In this document: positions 1 to 8,698 of the stretch, one piece after another
How positions within the stretch are numbered: position 1 is the stretch's first letter
Layout of the letters: every line of letters starts with the position of its first letter
NCBI RefSeq assembly: GCF_001183985.1
Contig: NZ_LFZW01000001.1
Span: forward strand, 619,583-683,582
DNA: 64,000 nucleotides
Direction of reading: 5' to 3'
Origin: Peribacillus loiseleuriae
GTDB lineage: Bacteria > Bacillota > Bacilli > Bacillales > DSM-1321
Position numbers and translations under genes: made by a program
The notes under the pieces: model-generated
Database searches by the model: none
The model's input: the letters and a program-made list of their open reading frames with translations, nothing else
What the model was told of the DNA's origin: nothing

Positions 1-519
1 GGTTTAGGGAATAAGGAAGTTACATTTCACAGTGTAGATCCTTCTGAACCTGCAAAGTTTTATTTCGTGTCTTCGTTGGCTCATAAGAACTATCCAACGA
101 AGAAGATTCCTATTGAAGATGCTACGCCGATCAAACTTGGTTCAGATAGCCAATCTAATAATAGAACCATTTATCAGTACATCCATAATGACGGCATCCA
201 AAGCTGTCAGTTGATGTTAGGAATGACTCTCTTAGAGCCTAACAATATGTGGAACACGATGCCTGCTCATTTACATGATCGTAGGATGGAAGTTTACCTC
301 TATTTTGATTTGGACCAAGATGCAAGAGTGTTTCACCTTATGGGAGAACCCAGCGAAACGAGACATTTAGTTGTGAAGAATGAGCAAGCTGTTCTTTCAC
401 CACCATGGTCCATTCACTCAGGCGTTGGAACAAATAATTACACATTTATCTGGGCGATGGCTGGAGAGAATTATACATTTACAGACCAAGACCCTGTTAA
501 TATGAATGATTTAAAATAA
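1..519 (+). CDS. kduI: 5-dehydro-4-deoxy-D-glucuronate isomerase, 3' part
   Basis: C-terminal 172 residues of KduI; the reading frame is open from base 1, so the start lies outside the window. The enzyme isomerises 5-keto-4-deoxyuronate, the product of unsaturated uronate from pectin, to 3-deoxy-D-glycero-2,5-hexodiulosonate in the cytoplasm. The cupin zinc motif HLHDRRME is visible, and a further His lies in PPWSIHSG. The gene ends just before a strong terminator, so it probably closes an upstream operon. Its position next to a pectate lyase, a GH105 hydrolase and an ABC importer fits pectin degradation. Family assignment is secure; the N-terminal part cannot be judged. Confidence 0.93.
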   Translation, partial: GLGNKEVTFHSVDPSEPAKFYFVSSLAHKNYPTKKIPIEDATPIKLGSDSQSNNRTIYQYIHNDGIQSCQLMLGMTLLEPNNMWNTMPAHLHDRRMEVYLYFDLDQDARVFHLMGEPSETRHLVVKNEQAVLSPPWSIHSGVGTNNYTFIWAMAGENYTFTDQDPVNMNDLK

Positions 520-531
520 CATATTTCATAT

Positions 532-587
532 AAAAAGAGGATGTTCTAATAAGGGTCTGACCCTTTACTAGTGACATCCTCTTTTTT
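532..587 (+). terminator. Rho-independent terminator after kduI
   Basis: Arms AAAAAGAGGATGT and ACATCCTCTTTTTT pair perfectly and end in a T run. The loop carries its own short palindrome, AAGGGTCTGACCCTT, which resembles the ends of the dispersed repeat found at 45421 and 50287. Confidence 0.85.
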
Positions 588-691
588 ATCGAAGGGGTGG
601 GAGCAAACGCTCATGGTTAGTGAACCTTTCAGTTTGAAATGGGAAAATTCTTAAAAATCTATACATTTACCTTAAAATTTTCACTTATTAA

Positions 692-705
692 AGTAAGCGT
701 TTTCA
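692..705 (+). promoter_or_regulatory. CcpA cre box upstream of the importer operon
   Basis: AGTAAGCGTTTTCA matches the cre consensus TGWAANCGNTNWCA at all positions but the first. It lies about 40 bp before the first permease gene, where CcpA would repress the pectin importer operon when glucose is present. No clear sigma-A hexamers were identified around it. Confidence 0.65.
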
Positions 706-743
706 TTTAAAATACATGTAAGAGGAAAGGAGGATGACAAAGA

Positions 744-1691
744 ATGCACGTACAAGGAGATGTAGATCTTCCAGTAAAAAATCCATCAAAAACGAAGAAG
801 ATGAAGAAAAGAAAAATGGAAAAATGGATTCCTTATCTATTTATTTTACCTTCATTTTTAATCATTGTATCCTTTTTATTTTATCCGATCGGAACGGTGT
901 TTTACTACAGTTTGCAATACTATGATATTTCTGCTCCTTATTATAATAAGTTTGCAGGGTTGGATCATTTTAAAAGAATTTTTACAGAAGATGATTTGTT
1001 CTTACCTAGTTTGTTTAATAGTTTTAAATGGGTCGTTTCTCAGGTAGGCTTACAGCTCATTTTAGGAATGATATTAGCTCTCCTATTAAATCAAACGTTC
1101 AAGTTTAGGGGATTTGTAAGAGCTGTGGCTTTCATACCTTGGGCCATTTCAGGTGTCCTAGCTTCTGTCATGTGGTCGTTAATGTATAACGAACATATGG
1201 GGGTCATCAATGATTTGTTAATGCGAATGGGGATTATCAGTACTCCTCAAGCATGGCTTTCTGATACAACGACGGCATTTATAGGTGTTGTTATTGCAGA
1301 GGTATGGCGCGGCATTCCGTTTTTTGCCATTACTCTATTAGCTGCCTTACAAAGCATTCCAGAAGAACTTTATGAAGCAGCAAGAGTGGATGGAGCCGGA
1401 CGCTGGAAGTCCTACATTCATATCACCTTGCCACAGCTAAAAAATACGATTGTTTTGACTACTCTGCTTCGAACAATATGGGAGTTTAACAATGTAGACT
1501 TACTCTTTAACTTAACTGGGGGAGGACCTGCCCACTCAACGACTACGTTAACGATGTATATTGCTGAACAAGCTGTACATGGGAGTAATTTTGGATACGG
1601 TTCTGCTTTAACTGTTGTAACGTTTGGGATTCTGTTTTTGTTTGCCATCATCTATCTAAAAGCATCGCGATTTGAAAGGGAGGGTGATTAA
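744..1691 (+). CDS. ABC sugar importer permease, YesP/LplB type
   Basis: Inner-membrane permease of a carbohydrate ABC importer (MalF-like), 315 residues. A cytoplasmic Lys-rich N-terminus is followed by about six membrane segments, and the EAA loop that docks the ATPase reads EELYEAARVDGAG. The start is chosen at 744 because AGGAGG at 729-734 is well spaced; the ATG at 734 lies in another frame and is too close. It is the first gene of a permease-permease-binding protein unit. No ATPase gene is encoded here, as usual for this class, which shares an MsmX-type ATPase. Substrate is inferred as rhamnogalacturonan or pectin oligosaccharide from the neighbours. Confidence 0.88.
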   Translation: MHVQGDVDLPVKNPSKTKKMKKRKMEKWIPYLFILPSFLIIVSFLFYPIGTVFYYSLQYYDISAPYYNKFAGLDHFKRIFTEDDLFLPSLFNSFKWVVSQVGLQLILGMILALLLNQTFKFRGFVRAVAFIPWAISGVLASVMWSLMYNEHMGVINDLLMRMGIISTPQAWLSDTTTAFIGVVIAEVWRGIPFFAITLLAALQSIPEELYEAARVDGAGRWKSYIHITLPQLKNTIVLTTLLRTIWEFNNVDLLFNLTGGGPAHSTTTLTMYIAEQAVHGSNFGYGSALTVVTFGILFLFAIIYLKASRFEREGD

Positions 1692-1692
1692 C

Positions 1693-2529
1693 ATGCAGAA
1701 TTCAAAAAAGAATAAAGATAAGATTCTATTTTTCTATCTTCCGTTGACTTTAATGATTAGCTTTACAGTATTTCCAATCTATTGGACATTGATGACCGCA
1801 TTGAAATCAGAAGGTGATATTTTAAAACGACCTTTAGAATATGTACCGCTTGCTCCTACTCTTGAAAATTTTGTGATGGCTTGGAATAACGTTGGGTTTG
1901 CTACCTATTTTAAGAACAGCCTAATTGTTGGAGTAAGTACGGTTTTAATTGTCGTGGTATTATCTACCTTATCTGGATATGCTTTGAGTCGATATAAATT
2001 TAAAGGGAAGCGTTCATTTTTATTGATGCTATTATGTACTCAATTCATTCCTAGATCGATGATGATCATCCCATTATTCGTCATTTTTAAAAATCTAGGC
2101 TTAATAAGCAACCCATTATCACTCATCATTACATATGCGGCAATCGAAATTCCATTTACAACGGTGTTGATGAATGGGTTCATCTCAAACGTACCGAGAG
2201 AGCTGGAAGAAGCGGCAATGATGGATGGCTGCAATCGTCTGCAAGCAATTAGGTTTGTCGTGTTTCCGCTGTTGTTGCCTGGTATTGTAGCGACTGCGGT
2301 ATTCACTTTCATCTATACATGGAATGAATTCCTAATTGCCTTAATGCTAACGAACCAACAAAGTAAATTTACTTTACCAGTCGGTTTAAGTTACATGATG
2401 GGCGAATTTAACGTCAACTATGGTGCACTTGCAGCAGGAAGTATCATCGCTTTAATTCCAGCTGTTATTCTTTTCTCTTATGCCCAAAAGCATCTAGTAA
2501 ATGGAATGGGCGGAGCAGTAAAAGGTTAA
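1693..2529 (+). CDS. ABC sugar importer permease, YesQ/AraQ type
   Basis: Second permease of the importer (MalG-like), 278 residues from the ATG at 1693. That start sits one base after the upstream stop and follows AGGGAGGGTG; an upstream in-frame ATG at 1672 lies inside the preceding gene and lacks a ribosome site. An N-terminal membrane segment, about five more segments and the EAA loop RELEEAAMMDGCN are visible. It should form a heterodimeric channel with the preceding permease. Tight spacing indicates co-transcription and coupled translation. The sugar carried is inferred from the surrounding pectin genes, not shown by the sequence. Confidence 0.88.
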   Translation: MQNSKKNKDKILFFYLPLTLMISFTVFPIYWTLMTALKSEGDILKRPLEYVPLAPTLENFVMAWNNVGFATYFKNSLIVGVSTVLIVVVLSTLSGYALSRYKFKGKRSFLLMLLCTQFIPRSMMIIPLFVIFKNLGLISNPLSLIITYAAIEIPFTTVLMNGFISNVPRELEEAAMMDGCNRLQAIRFVVFPLLLPGIVATAVFTFIYTWNEFLIALMLTNQQSKFTLPVGLSYMMGEFNVNYGALAAGSIIALIPAVILFSYAQKHLVNGMGGAVKG

Positions 2530-2570
2530 TAGGAGTAAAAATGAATGACCAATTTTGAGGGGGGTACAAG

Positions 2571-3905
2571 ATGTATAAACATGTAAGCAGATCGTTTATG
2601 GCAATATCAATGGCAGCAACTCTTTTCCTTGCTGGCTGTAGTGATGAAACTGCAACAGCACCAAAAACACCGAAGGGGACAAAAGACGAACCAGTCACCA
2701 TTACTTTTTGGGATGAGAATGCTGGACCACAACGAACTCCGATATGGGAAGAGTTGATTAAGAGATTTGAAGATAAGCACCCTAATATTGATGTGGAATA
2801 TGTAGGCTTACCGAAAGATTCAGCAAAGAAAAAAATGGATGCTGCCATCGCATCTGATGATATGCCAGATCTAGCATCTGTACAGACGAGCTGGCTGCCT
2901 GAATTTTCAATTCGCGAAGCATTATTGCCGCTTGATGATTATCTAGAAAAATCTGATTTGAAAGACAAAATCAATGAAGGAGCGGTTAAATTTAATAAAG
3001 ATATCGTACAAGATAATAAACTTTATGGGATTCCGTATACACAAAACCTAGATATTCTTTGGGTCCGTCCTGATTGGTTTAAAGAAGCAGGTGTGAAAGT
3101 TCCAGAAATATGGGAAGAGTTTTTCACAGCTGCTGAAAAGATGACGGATAAAAGCAAAAATCGCTATGGATACACAATCCGGGGCGGAGCTGGTGGATCG
3201 TTCCAACTACAGCGTCTAATGTTTGCTTATTCTGGTTTAGAAGATTACATCGATGAAAGCGGAAAAAGTACAATAAATGATCCTAAACATGTTGAATTTG
3301 TTGAAAAATACTTAGCGCTATATAAGAATTTCACACCACAAAGCGATATCACCAATGGATATAAAGAAATGATTGCAGGTTTTGATACAGGAGCTGTTGC
3401 GATGGTGCAACATAATATTGGCTCATTTGGTGAACATAGTGAAGCGTTAGCGGCAGATCAATTCCAGGCGATTCCTCTGCCAAAAACAGAAGAAGGTAAC
3501 TCTGTGGCCGAAGGTGGAAATACGATTGGTATTTCAATCTTCAAAACAACAAAGAATCCAGAGGCAGCATGGGAATTTGCTAGTTTCCTAAACTCTGCAG
3601 AAAGCCAAAGTTATTGGAATCAGCAAGTAGGCCAAATCCCAACGAACTCAGATGTATTAAATGAGCAATGGATACAAGAATCGCCACATATTCAAATAGC
3701 TTTTGAAGTATATAATGATCCGAACACTGTATTATATAAACCACCATTCTATTTACCTGATTATCGTACAATTCTTGATAATCAAGTTGATGCTGGAACT
3801 CAGGCTGTCATGAGTGGGAAGAGCACAGTAAAAGAATTTCTTGATGAGTGGGCAGAAGCTATGGAAAAATCAGAAAAACAATACAATGAGCATTTTAAGA
3901 AATAA
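2571..3905 (+). CDS. Extracellular sugar-binding lipoprotein of ABC importer
   Basis: Solute-binding protein of 444 residues, MalE-like (family 1). A signal peptide ends in the lipobox LAGC with the lipidated Cys at residue 23, so the mature protein is anchored outside the membrane and hands ligand to the two permeases upstream. The body starts with the typical strand VTITFWDENAG and ends in a helical lobe. The start follows GAGGGGGGT. A terminator lies directly downstream. The ligand is probably an unsaturated rhamnogalacturonan or oligogalacturonide, from context only. It is not obviously YesO itself, so no gene symbol is given. Confidence 0.88.
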   Translation: MYKHVSRSFMAISMAATLFLAGCSDETATAPKTPKGTKDEPVTITFWDENAGPQRTPIWEELIKRFEDKHPNIDVEYVGLPKDSAKKKMDAAIASDDMPDLASVQTSWLPEFSIREALLPLDDYLEKSDLKDKINEGAVKFNKDIVQDNKLYGIPYTQNLDILWVRPDWFKEAGVKVPEIWEEFFTAAEKMTDKSKNRYGYTIRGGAGGSFQLQRLMFAYSGLEDYIDESGKSTINDPKHVEFVEKYLALYKNFTPQSDITNGYKEMIAGFDTGAVAMVQHNIGSFGEHSEALAADQFQAIPLPKTEEGNSVAEGGNTIGISIFKTTKNPEAAWEFASFLNSAESQSYWNQQVGQIPTNSDVLNEQWIQESPHIQIAFEVYNDPNTVLYKPPFYLPDYRTILDNQVDAGTQAVMSGKSTVKEFLDEWAEAMEKSEKQYNEHFKK

Positions 3906-3911
3906 AGGGTA

Positions 3912-3942
3912 AAACGGGGTGTGGATTTCTAACACCCTGTTT
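3912..3942 (+). terminator. Terminator after binding-protein gene
   Basis: AAACGGGGTGT pairs with ACACCCTGTTT across an 8-base loop seven bases after the stop codon. The T run is short, so readthrough into the GH105 gene is possible. Confidence 0.55.
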
Positions 3943-3947
3943 AAGGA

Positions 3948-4087
3948 CATGGGAGCGGGGCTTCGCGGCGTACTAAAAAGCCCTCTACCTAGCAGGTATA
4001 CTTATTTTTATTATAGAAAGTACTCCGAAATTCGGCTTCGCACCGCCACCATTGTGATTAGGGGAGTGTAGCGTGCTACATGATTGA
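3948..4087 (+). repeat. Dispersed 140-bp repeat, family 1, copy 1
   Basis: This stretch (CATGGGAGCGGGGCTT at the left, GCTACATGATTGA at the right) is matched over its whole length by the reverse complement of 42661-42800. The ends and the block CACCGCCACCATTGTGATTAG are the best conserved parts; the centre has diverged. A shortened relative lies at 22605-22655. It fills most of the gap between the binding-protein gene and the GH105 gene. No reading frame is seen, so it is a non-coding mobile or structured repeat. Confidence 0.75.
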
Positions 4088-4197
4088 TCCTTCATGGTAA
4101 ATGGTGGCGTTTTAACGCCATGCAGGTTTTTGTATATAAAAACAAAATCATTCTAAAATAAACAACCTCAAAGAAGGACGGAAGGGAGAACGATCAA

Positions 4198-5319
4198 ATG
4201 AACTATTCTGAATCGATTATGGAGTTAAACAAAATTGGCAATCCTTTAGAAATGGCTGAAAAAGCTTGCCGGGCTGTGATGAATGCCTATAAACCAGAGG
4301 TATTACCTCCGGCTAACTCTTTTCATTATCACCAAGGGGTATTCTTATATGGTTTGCTCAGAGTATGGGAAGCAACAGGGAAGCAAGAATACTACGAGTA
4401 TATGAAAAGTTATATAGACAGCTTGATTGATGAAGAAGGAAATTTATATTTTGCCAGAGATGAATTAGATTCCATCCAAGCTGGTATTCTTCTTTTTCCG
4501 TTGTATAAAGAAACAAATGATCCGAAATATATGATTGCTGCCAAGAAACTAAGGAATCTATTATTAACTATAAATAAAACAACAGAAGGCGGATATTGGC
4601 ATAAAGACAAATATCCATATCAAATGTGGTTAGATGGGCTTTTTATGGCAGGTCCATTTTCGCTGCTATATAGTCAATTCTTCGATGAACCTGAGCTGAT
4701 CCATACCACATTTTATCAAGAACAATTGATGAGGAAGCATATGATGGATGAAAACACAGGGCTCTTGTTTCATGCTTGGGATGAGAAAAAGGTGCAACCA
4801 TGGGCAGATTCTGAAACGGGATGTTCACCAGAATTTTGGGGAAGATCAGTAGGCTGGTATGGAACAGCTCTGATAGATTTATTGGAAATTTTGCAGGGGA
4901 AACCAGTTGTCCAAAATGAATGGATTGCATCCATACAACATTTAATTCCAGCATTGATCAAATACCAAGATAATCAAACTGGTTTATGGTATCAAATTGT
5001 TGATAAAGGGGAAAGACCTGATAATTGGCTTGAGTCTTCTTGTTCTAGCTTGTTTCTTTATACAATTGCAAAAGCGATTAAAGCAGGATATGTCAGTGAA
5101 TCGTACAAAGAATCTATCCAAAAAGGGTACGCAGGTCTGCTAGAACATATGGTAACGATCCATGAATCAACTTTAGATCTGAAGGGGATTTGTATTGGGA
5201 CCTCTGCTGGCTTATATGATTATTATGTGTCTAGACCTACCTCTGAAAATGATTTACACGGTGTAGGAGCCTTTGTTCTTGCGAGTATGGCGATTTATGA
5301 TTTGGCGAATCATGGATAA
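4198..5319 (+). CDS. yteR: GH105 unsaturated rhamnogalacturonyl hydrolase (YteR-like)
   Basis: Cytoplasmic glycoside hydrolase of 373 residues, the same length as I recall for B. subtilis YteR. It removes the unsaturated glucuronyl residue from the non-reducing end of imported oligosaccharides made by lyases. Matching blocks include SFHYHQGVFLYGLLR, YPYQMWLDGLF (Asp near residue 146 as the likely catalytic residue), the block ETGCSPEFWGRSVGWY and the C-terminal DLHGVGAFVLA. No signal peptide is present, which fits a cytosolic role. GGAAGGGAGA precedes the ATG. It sits between the importer and the pectate lyase and works downstream of both. Confidence 0.9.
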   Translation: MNYSESIMELNKIGNPLEMAEKACRAVMNAYKPEVLPPANSFHYHQGVFLYGLLRVWEATGKQEYYEYMKSYIDSLIDEEGNLYFARDELDSIQAGILLFPLYKETNDPKYMIAAKKLRNLLLTINKTTEGGYWHKDKYPYQMWLDGLFMAGPFSLLYSQFFDEPELIHTTFYQEQLMRKHMMDENTGLLFHAWDEKKVQPWADSETGCSPEFWGRSVGWYGTALIDLLEILQGKPVVQNEWIASIQHLIPALIKYQDNQTGLWYQIVDKGERPDNWLESSCSSLFLYTIAKAIKAGYVSESYKESIQKGYAGLLEHMVTIHESTLDLKGICIGTSAGLYDYYVSRPTSENDLHGVGAFVLASMAIYDLANHG

Positions 5320-5354
5320 TTGACTTCAAAAAAATGAAAATAAGAGGTGAATAC

Positions 5355-6680
5355 ATGAAAAAAGTAGTTGGTTTTGTTCTTATGCTAGCGTTGATATTTT
5401 CCGGGGATTTTACTAGTGAAGCATCATCAAGAAGTTTAGGGAATGAAGTTTTATCAAAGAATGATGGTTGGGCTTCATATGGTGAAGGGACAACGGGAGG
5501 AGCGAAAGCTGACAAAAACCAGATATATACGGTTTCTACTAAACGAGATTTGATTCAAGCATTAGGTGGAAATAACGCCACCAATGGTAAAAATGCAACG
5601 TCTAAAATCATCTATGTAAAAGGTAAAATTGAACTGAATGTCGATTTGAACAATCAACCAGTAGGCGCAGAATATTATGCGGACCCTGCCTATGACTTTT
5701 CAGGGTATTTAAATGCTTATGATCCTATGGTATGGGGATACAGTGAAGAAGTGTATGGTCCCTTTGAAGAGGCAAGAGCGCGATCTCAAAAAAAACAGAA
5801 AAATGAAATGGTGATAAATATAGGTTCGAATACCACAATCGTTGGTGTTGGTAAGGATGCAAAAATCAAAGGCGGCAGCCTGATGCTAAACAATGTAGAA
5901 AATATTATTATCCGAAATATTGAATTCGAAGCACCTGTTGATTTTTTTCCGCAATGGGATCCGACAGATGGTGAGTACGGAGAATGGAATTCAGAATATG
6001 ATAATATCTCGATCATAAACGGCACCCATCATGTCTGGATTGACCATAACACCTTTAGTGATGGCGAAAATACAGACAAGTCATTCGGGACCTACTTTGG
6101 TCGGTTATATCAAAAACATGATGGTCTTCTCGATATAACGAATGGGTCTAATTATGTAACAGTTTCGTATAATATCTTTAAAGATCATGATAAGGTTTCT
6201 CTTATTGGTTCGAGCGATAGTAGAATTTCAGATCGTGAGACGTTAAAAGTAACTCTGCATCATAACCATTATCAAAACCTTACACAGAGACTTCCACGAG
6301 TTCGGTTTGGCGAAGTTCACGTTTACAACAATTTCTATGAATTTCAACAAAATGCAACTTACGGGTTTGATTACGCCATTGGGGTTGGTCAAGAATCAAA
6401 ACTGTATGTGCAGAATAACTATTTTAAGTTTGATTTTGCCATCGACCCTTCAAAAATATTAAAATATTGGAAGGGGACATCTATCTATGAAGATGGTTCC
6501 ATAGTCCAAGTAAAGAAGTCTGCTCAACGAGTAGATTTAATTCAAGCCTTTAATCAAGCAAATGAAGTCCAGTTTAATGAAGAGGTAGGTTGGAAACCTG
6601 AGCGGTACACCAACATACACCCGACTATGACAGTTCCTATCCTTGTTAATCTAAAAGCGGGTTCAGGGAAATTATTTTAA
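5355..6680 (+). CDS. Secreted pectate lyase, polysaccharide lyase family 1
   Basis: Parallel beta-helix pectate lyase of about 441 residues. It starts at 5355 behind AGAGGTGAA; an earlier in-frame ATG at 5334 has no ribosome site. A Sec signal peptide (MKKVVGFVLM and a hydrophobic core) is cleaved near ASS. PL1 hallmarks are present: HVWIDHNTF, then YNIFKDHDKVSLIGSSD, and RLPRVRFGEVHVYNN with the catalytic Arg. It cleaves polygalacturonate by beta-elimination outside the cell and feeds the importer. It lies 36 bases after the GH105 stop, so the two are probably one transcript ending at the next terminator. Confidence 0.93.
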   Translation: MKKVVGFVLMLALIFSGDFTSEASSRSLGNEVLSKNDGWASYGEGTTGGAKADKNQIYTVSTKRDLIQALGGNNATNGKNATSKIIYVKGKIELNVDLNNQPVGAEYYADPAYDFSGYLNAYDPMVWGYSEEVYGPFEEARARSQKKQKNEMVINIGSNTTIVGVGKDAKIKGGSLMLNNVENIIIRNIEFEAPVDFFPQWDPTDGEYGEWNSEYDNISIINGTHHVWIDHNTFSDGENTDKSFGTYFGRLYQKHDGLLDITNGSNYVTVSYNIFKDHDKVSLIGSSDSRISDRETLKVTLHHNHYQNLTQRLPRVRFGEVHVYNNFYEFQQNATYGFDYAIGVGQESKLYVQNNYFKFDFAIDPSKILKYWKGTSIYEDGSIVQVKKSAQRVDLIQAFNQANEVQFNEEVGWKPERYTNIHPTMTVPILVNLKAGSGKLF

Positions 6681-6723
6681 ACAAGAAGGGCGTTTAGCAG
6701 GTTTTGCTTTCAGCGGCTTGACT

Positions 6724-6758
6724 AAAAAGCTTTCGGATTTATTTCCGTCAGCTTTTTT
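6724..6758 (+). terminator. Terminator after pectate lyase gene
   Basis: AAAAAGCT and AGCTTTTTT frame an inner CGGA/TCCG stem and end in a T run, 44 bases after the lyase stop. Confidence 0.75.
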
Positions 6759-6804
6759 CGTATTAATAGGATTGCCATAGCTAGCAAATTGTAAATTAAT
6801 TGAT

Positions 6805-6834
6805 TTGTAACCAATTCAAATGACCTTATATGAT
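6805..6834 (+). promoter_or_regulatory. Sigma-A promoter for the two-component pair
   Basis: TTGTAA at 6805-6810 and TATGAT at 6829-6834 are separated by 18 bp and lie about 40 bp before the kinase start. Each hexamer is close to consensus. Confidence 0.5.
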
Positions 6835-6874
6835 AAAATAAAGTATCCATATTTTTTCTAAGGAGTATTCGCAA

Positions 6875-8698
6875 ATGATAGGTAGGAAGGTAATATCATT
6901 GATTCGCAAGCATTTTCTCTATTCGTTTAAATCGACCATTAATGCTTTGTTTGTTCCTATTATTATATTGTTTATTACTTTGACTGGTTGGATTTCTTAT
7001 TTACTTGCAGCAGCCCAAATTGAAGAAAATGCCTATAAAAATATTAATGATACAGTCTTTCAAACAAAGGGGTATCTAGAGGATAACCTTTCCGATGTGT
7101 TTGAACAATTGGTAGCGTTATCAAATAATCCCCATATATACGAACTAATCTCTACAGACCCAGCTAATATTACACCTAAGCTTTATATCGAATTGGATAA
7201 AGAGTTACAGGTGATTCAATCTCATTATGATACCGTTATTGAATCACTAGTTGTGGATATGCACGGCGGAGAATTTCTTATGTATCGTAGTATCTATCCT
7301 AAGGCGAATAGCCACTTTTCATATGAAACGTATTACGACAGATTCGCGGGAAGTAAAGAAAATTTCTATTGGCAGAACCTTCACAAGGATGAAATTTTCA
7401 ATAATAAAAGAGATGTAGTATCTGTATTTAAATTAATAGGGCATGCCAATTCTAAAGCAAATGGAATACTGATTTTTAATTTACGATACGATTTTTTTGA
7501 AAGGGTTTTCAATAAATCGTTGATAGGAGAGAATGGCTACTTAACATTAATTAGTTCAGATGGTGCGCTCAATTCAAAGACAGTGTCAGCGGAATACCGA
7601 TTGGATGATGCGACTCTTTCTTATATGAATAAGATTGAAAATGAAAAAGGCCAATTCTCTTTTGTAAATGAAGATGGCAATAAGATGATTGTAATCTATG
7701 AAACAATAGGCGTTAATAAATGGAAAGTAGCGGCAGTGTTGCCTGAAGCTGAACTATTAAACAAAGCAAACTATATTAAATTCGTGACCATTGCCGTCAT
7801 TATCCTATTAATTTTAATTGCTGTTTTTGTGGCAAATTTTTTGGTCATGTATATTACTAAGCCGTTAACAAAACTTGTTAAACAAATGAAAAACATTGAT
7901 GAAAATAACCTTGATTTGAGCTATGAAATTGCCGCTCCTAAGGAATTCGAAATACTACAATCAGGTTTTAAAGATTTAATGACCCGGATTCATGTACTCC
8001 TTCTTCAAAATAAACTAGATCAAGAAGAAAAAAGGCAGCTGGAATTTGCGATCATGCATGCGCAAATTAATCCCCATTTTCTCTATAATACGCTTTATTC
8101 AATCAAGGGTTTATGTGATATGGGACAAACACGTGATGCGAGTACAATGATTAGTGCACTATCCAACTTTTTCCGCATCAGTATTAGTAGAGGCAGAGAA
8201 ATTATTAGTATTGAAGAAGAACTAGAGCATATCAAAAATTATTTGTATATTCAGGAAATGAGATACGGAGATGAATTTACGTATGAAATGGATGTGGACC
8301 CACGTATTCTCCCTTATAACATCATAAAGCTTACATTACAGCCACTCATTGAAAATGCGATATATCATGGGGTTAAACAACGGCGAGGGCAAGGTGTTAT
8401 TACTGTAAAAGGATATGAGCATGATCAACATATAATATTTACGATTAAAGATAATGGTATCGGAATTAGTGAGGCTAGATTGAAAGAAATAAAAAAGGAG
8501 ATTGGCGAGCATTTATCTGAAGAAAAAGGAACAGTGGGAATTGGTTTAAAGAGTGTGGATGGCCGGATAAAGATCCACTTTGGTACGGAATATGGCTTGA
8601 TGATTGATAGCGAAGAAGGAAGAGGGACGACAATTACAGTACGACTACCGAAGATAAAAGGAGTGGCTGGATCATATGCAAAAAGTAATAATCGTTGA
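6875..8698 (+). CDS. Sensor histidine kinase, YesM type
   Basis: Membrane kinase of 607 residues in the LytS/YesM class. One membrane segment near residues 25-50 and another near 300-325 enclose a large extracellular sensor domain; a HAMP linker follows. The phosphoacceptor block INPHFLYNTLYS places the His at residue 401, and the C-terminal ATPase has LQPLIENAIYHGV (N box), DNGIGI and GTVGIGLKSV. AAGGAG precedes the ATG. It overlaps the regulator gene by 23 bases. Its likely role is to sense pectin-derived saccharides or cell-envelope sugar and phosphorylate its neighbour; the ligand is inferred from context. Confidence 0.9.
   Translation: MIGRKVISLIRKHFLYSFKSTINALFVPIIILFITLTGWISYLLAAAQIEENAYKNINDTVFQTKGYLEDNLSDVFEQLVALSNNPHIYELISTDPANITPKLYIELDKELQVIQSHYDTVIESLVVDMHGGEFLMYRSIYPKANSHFSYETYYDRFAGSKENFYWQNLHKDEIFNNKRDVVSVFKLIGHANSKANGILIFNLRYDFFERVFNKSLIGENGYLTLISSDGALNSKTVSAEYRLDDATLSYMNKIENEKGQFSFVNEDGNKMIVIYETIGVNKWKVAAVLPEAELLNKANYIKFVTIAVIILLILIAVFVANFLVMYITKPLTKLVKQMKNIDENNLDLSYEIAAPKEFEILQSGFKDLMTRIHVLLLQNKLDQEEKRQLEFAIMHAQINPHFLYNTLYSIKGLCDMGQTRDASTMISALSNFFRISISRGREIISIEEELEHIKNYLYIQEMRYGDEFTYEMDVDPRILPYNIIKLTLQPLIENAIYHGVKQRRGQGVITVKGYEHDQHIIFTIKDNGIGISEARLKEIKKEIGEHLSEEKGTVGIGLKSVDGRIKIHFGTEYGLMIDSEEGRGTTITVRLPKIKGVAGSYAKSNNR

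Noticed and set aside
734..925. ATG at 734 as the first gene of the importer operon
   Set aside because: It overlaps the Shine-Dalgarno and is in a different frame from the permease, which has a well-spaced start at 744.
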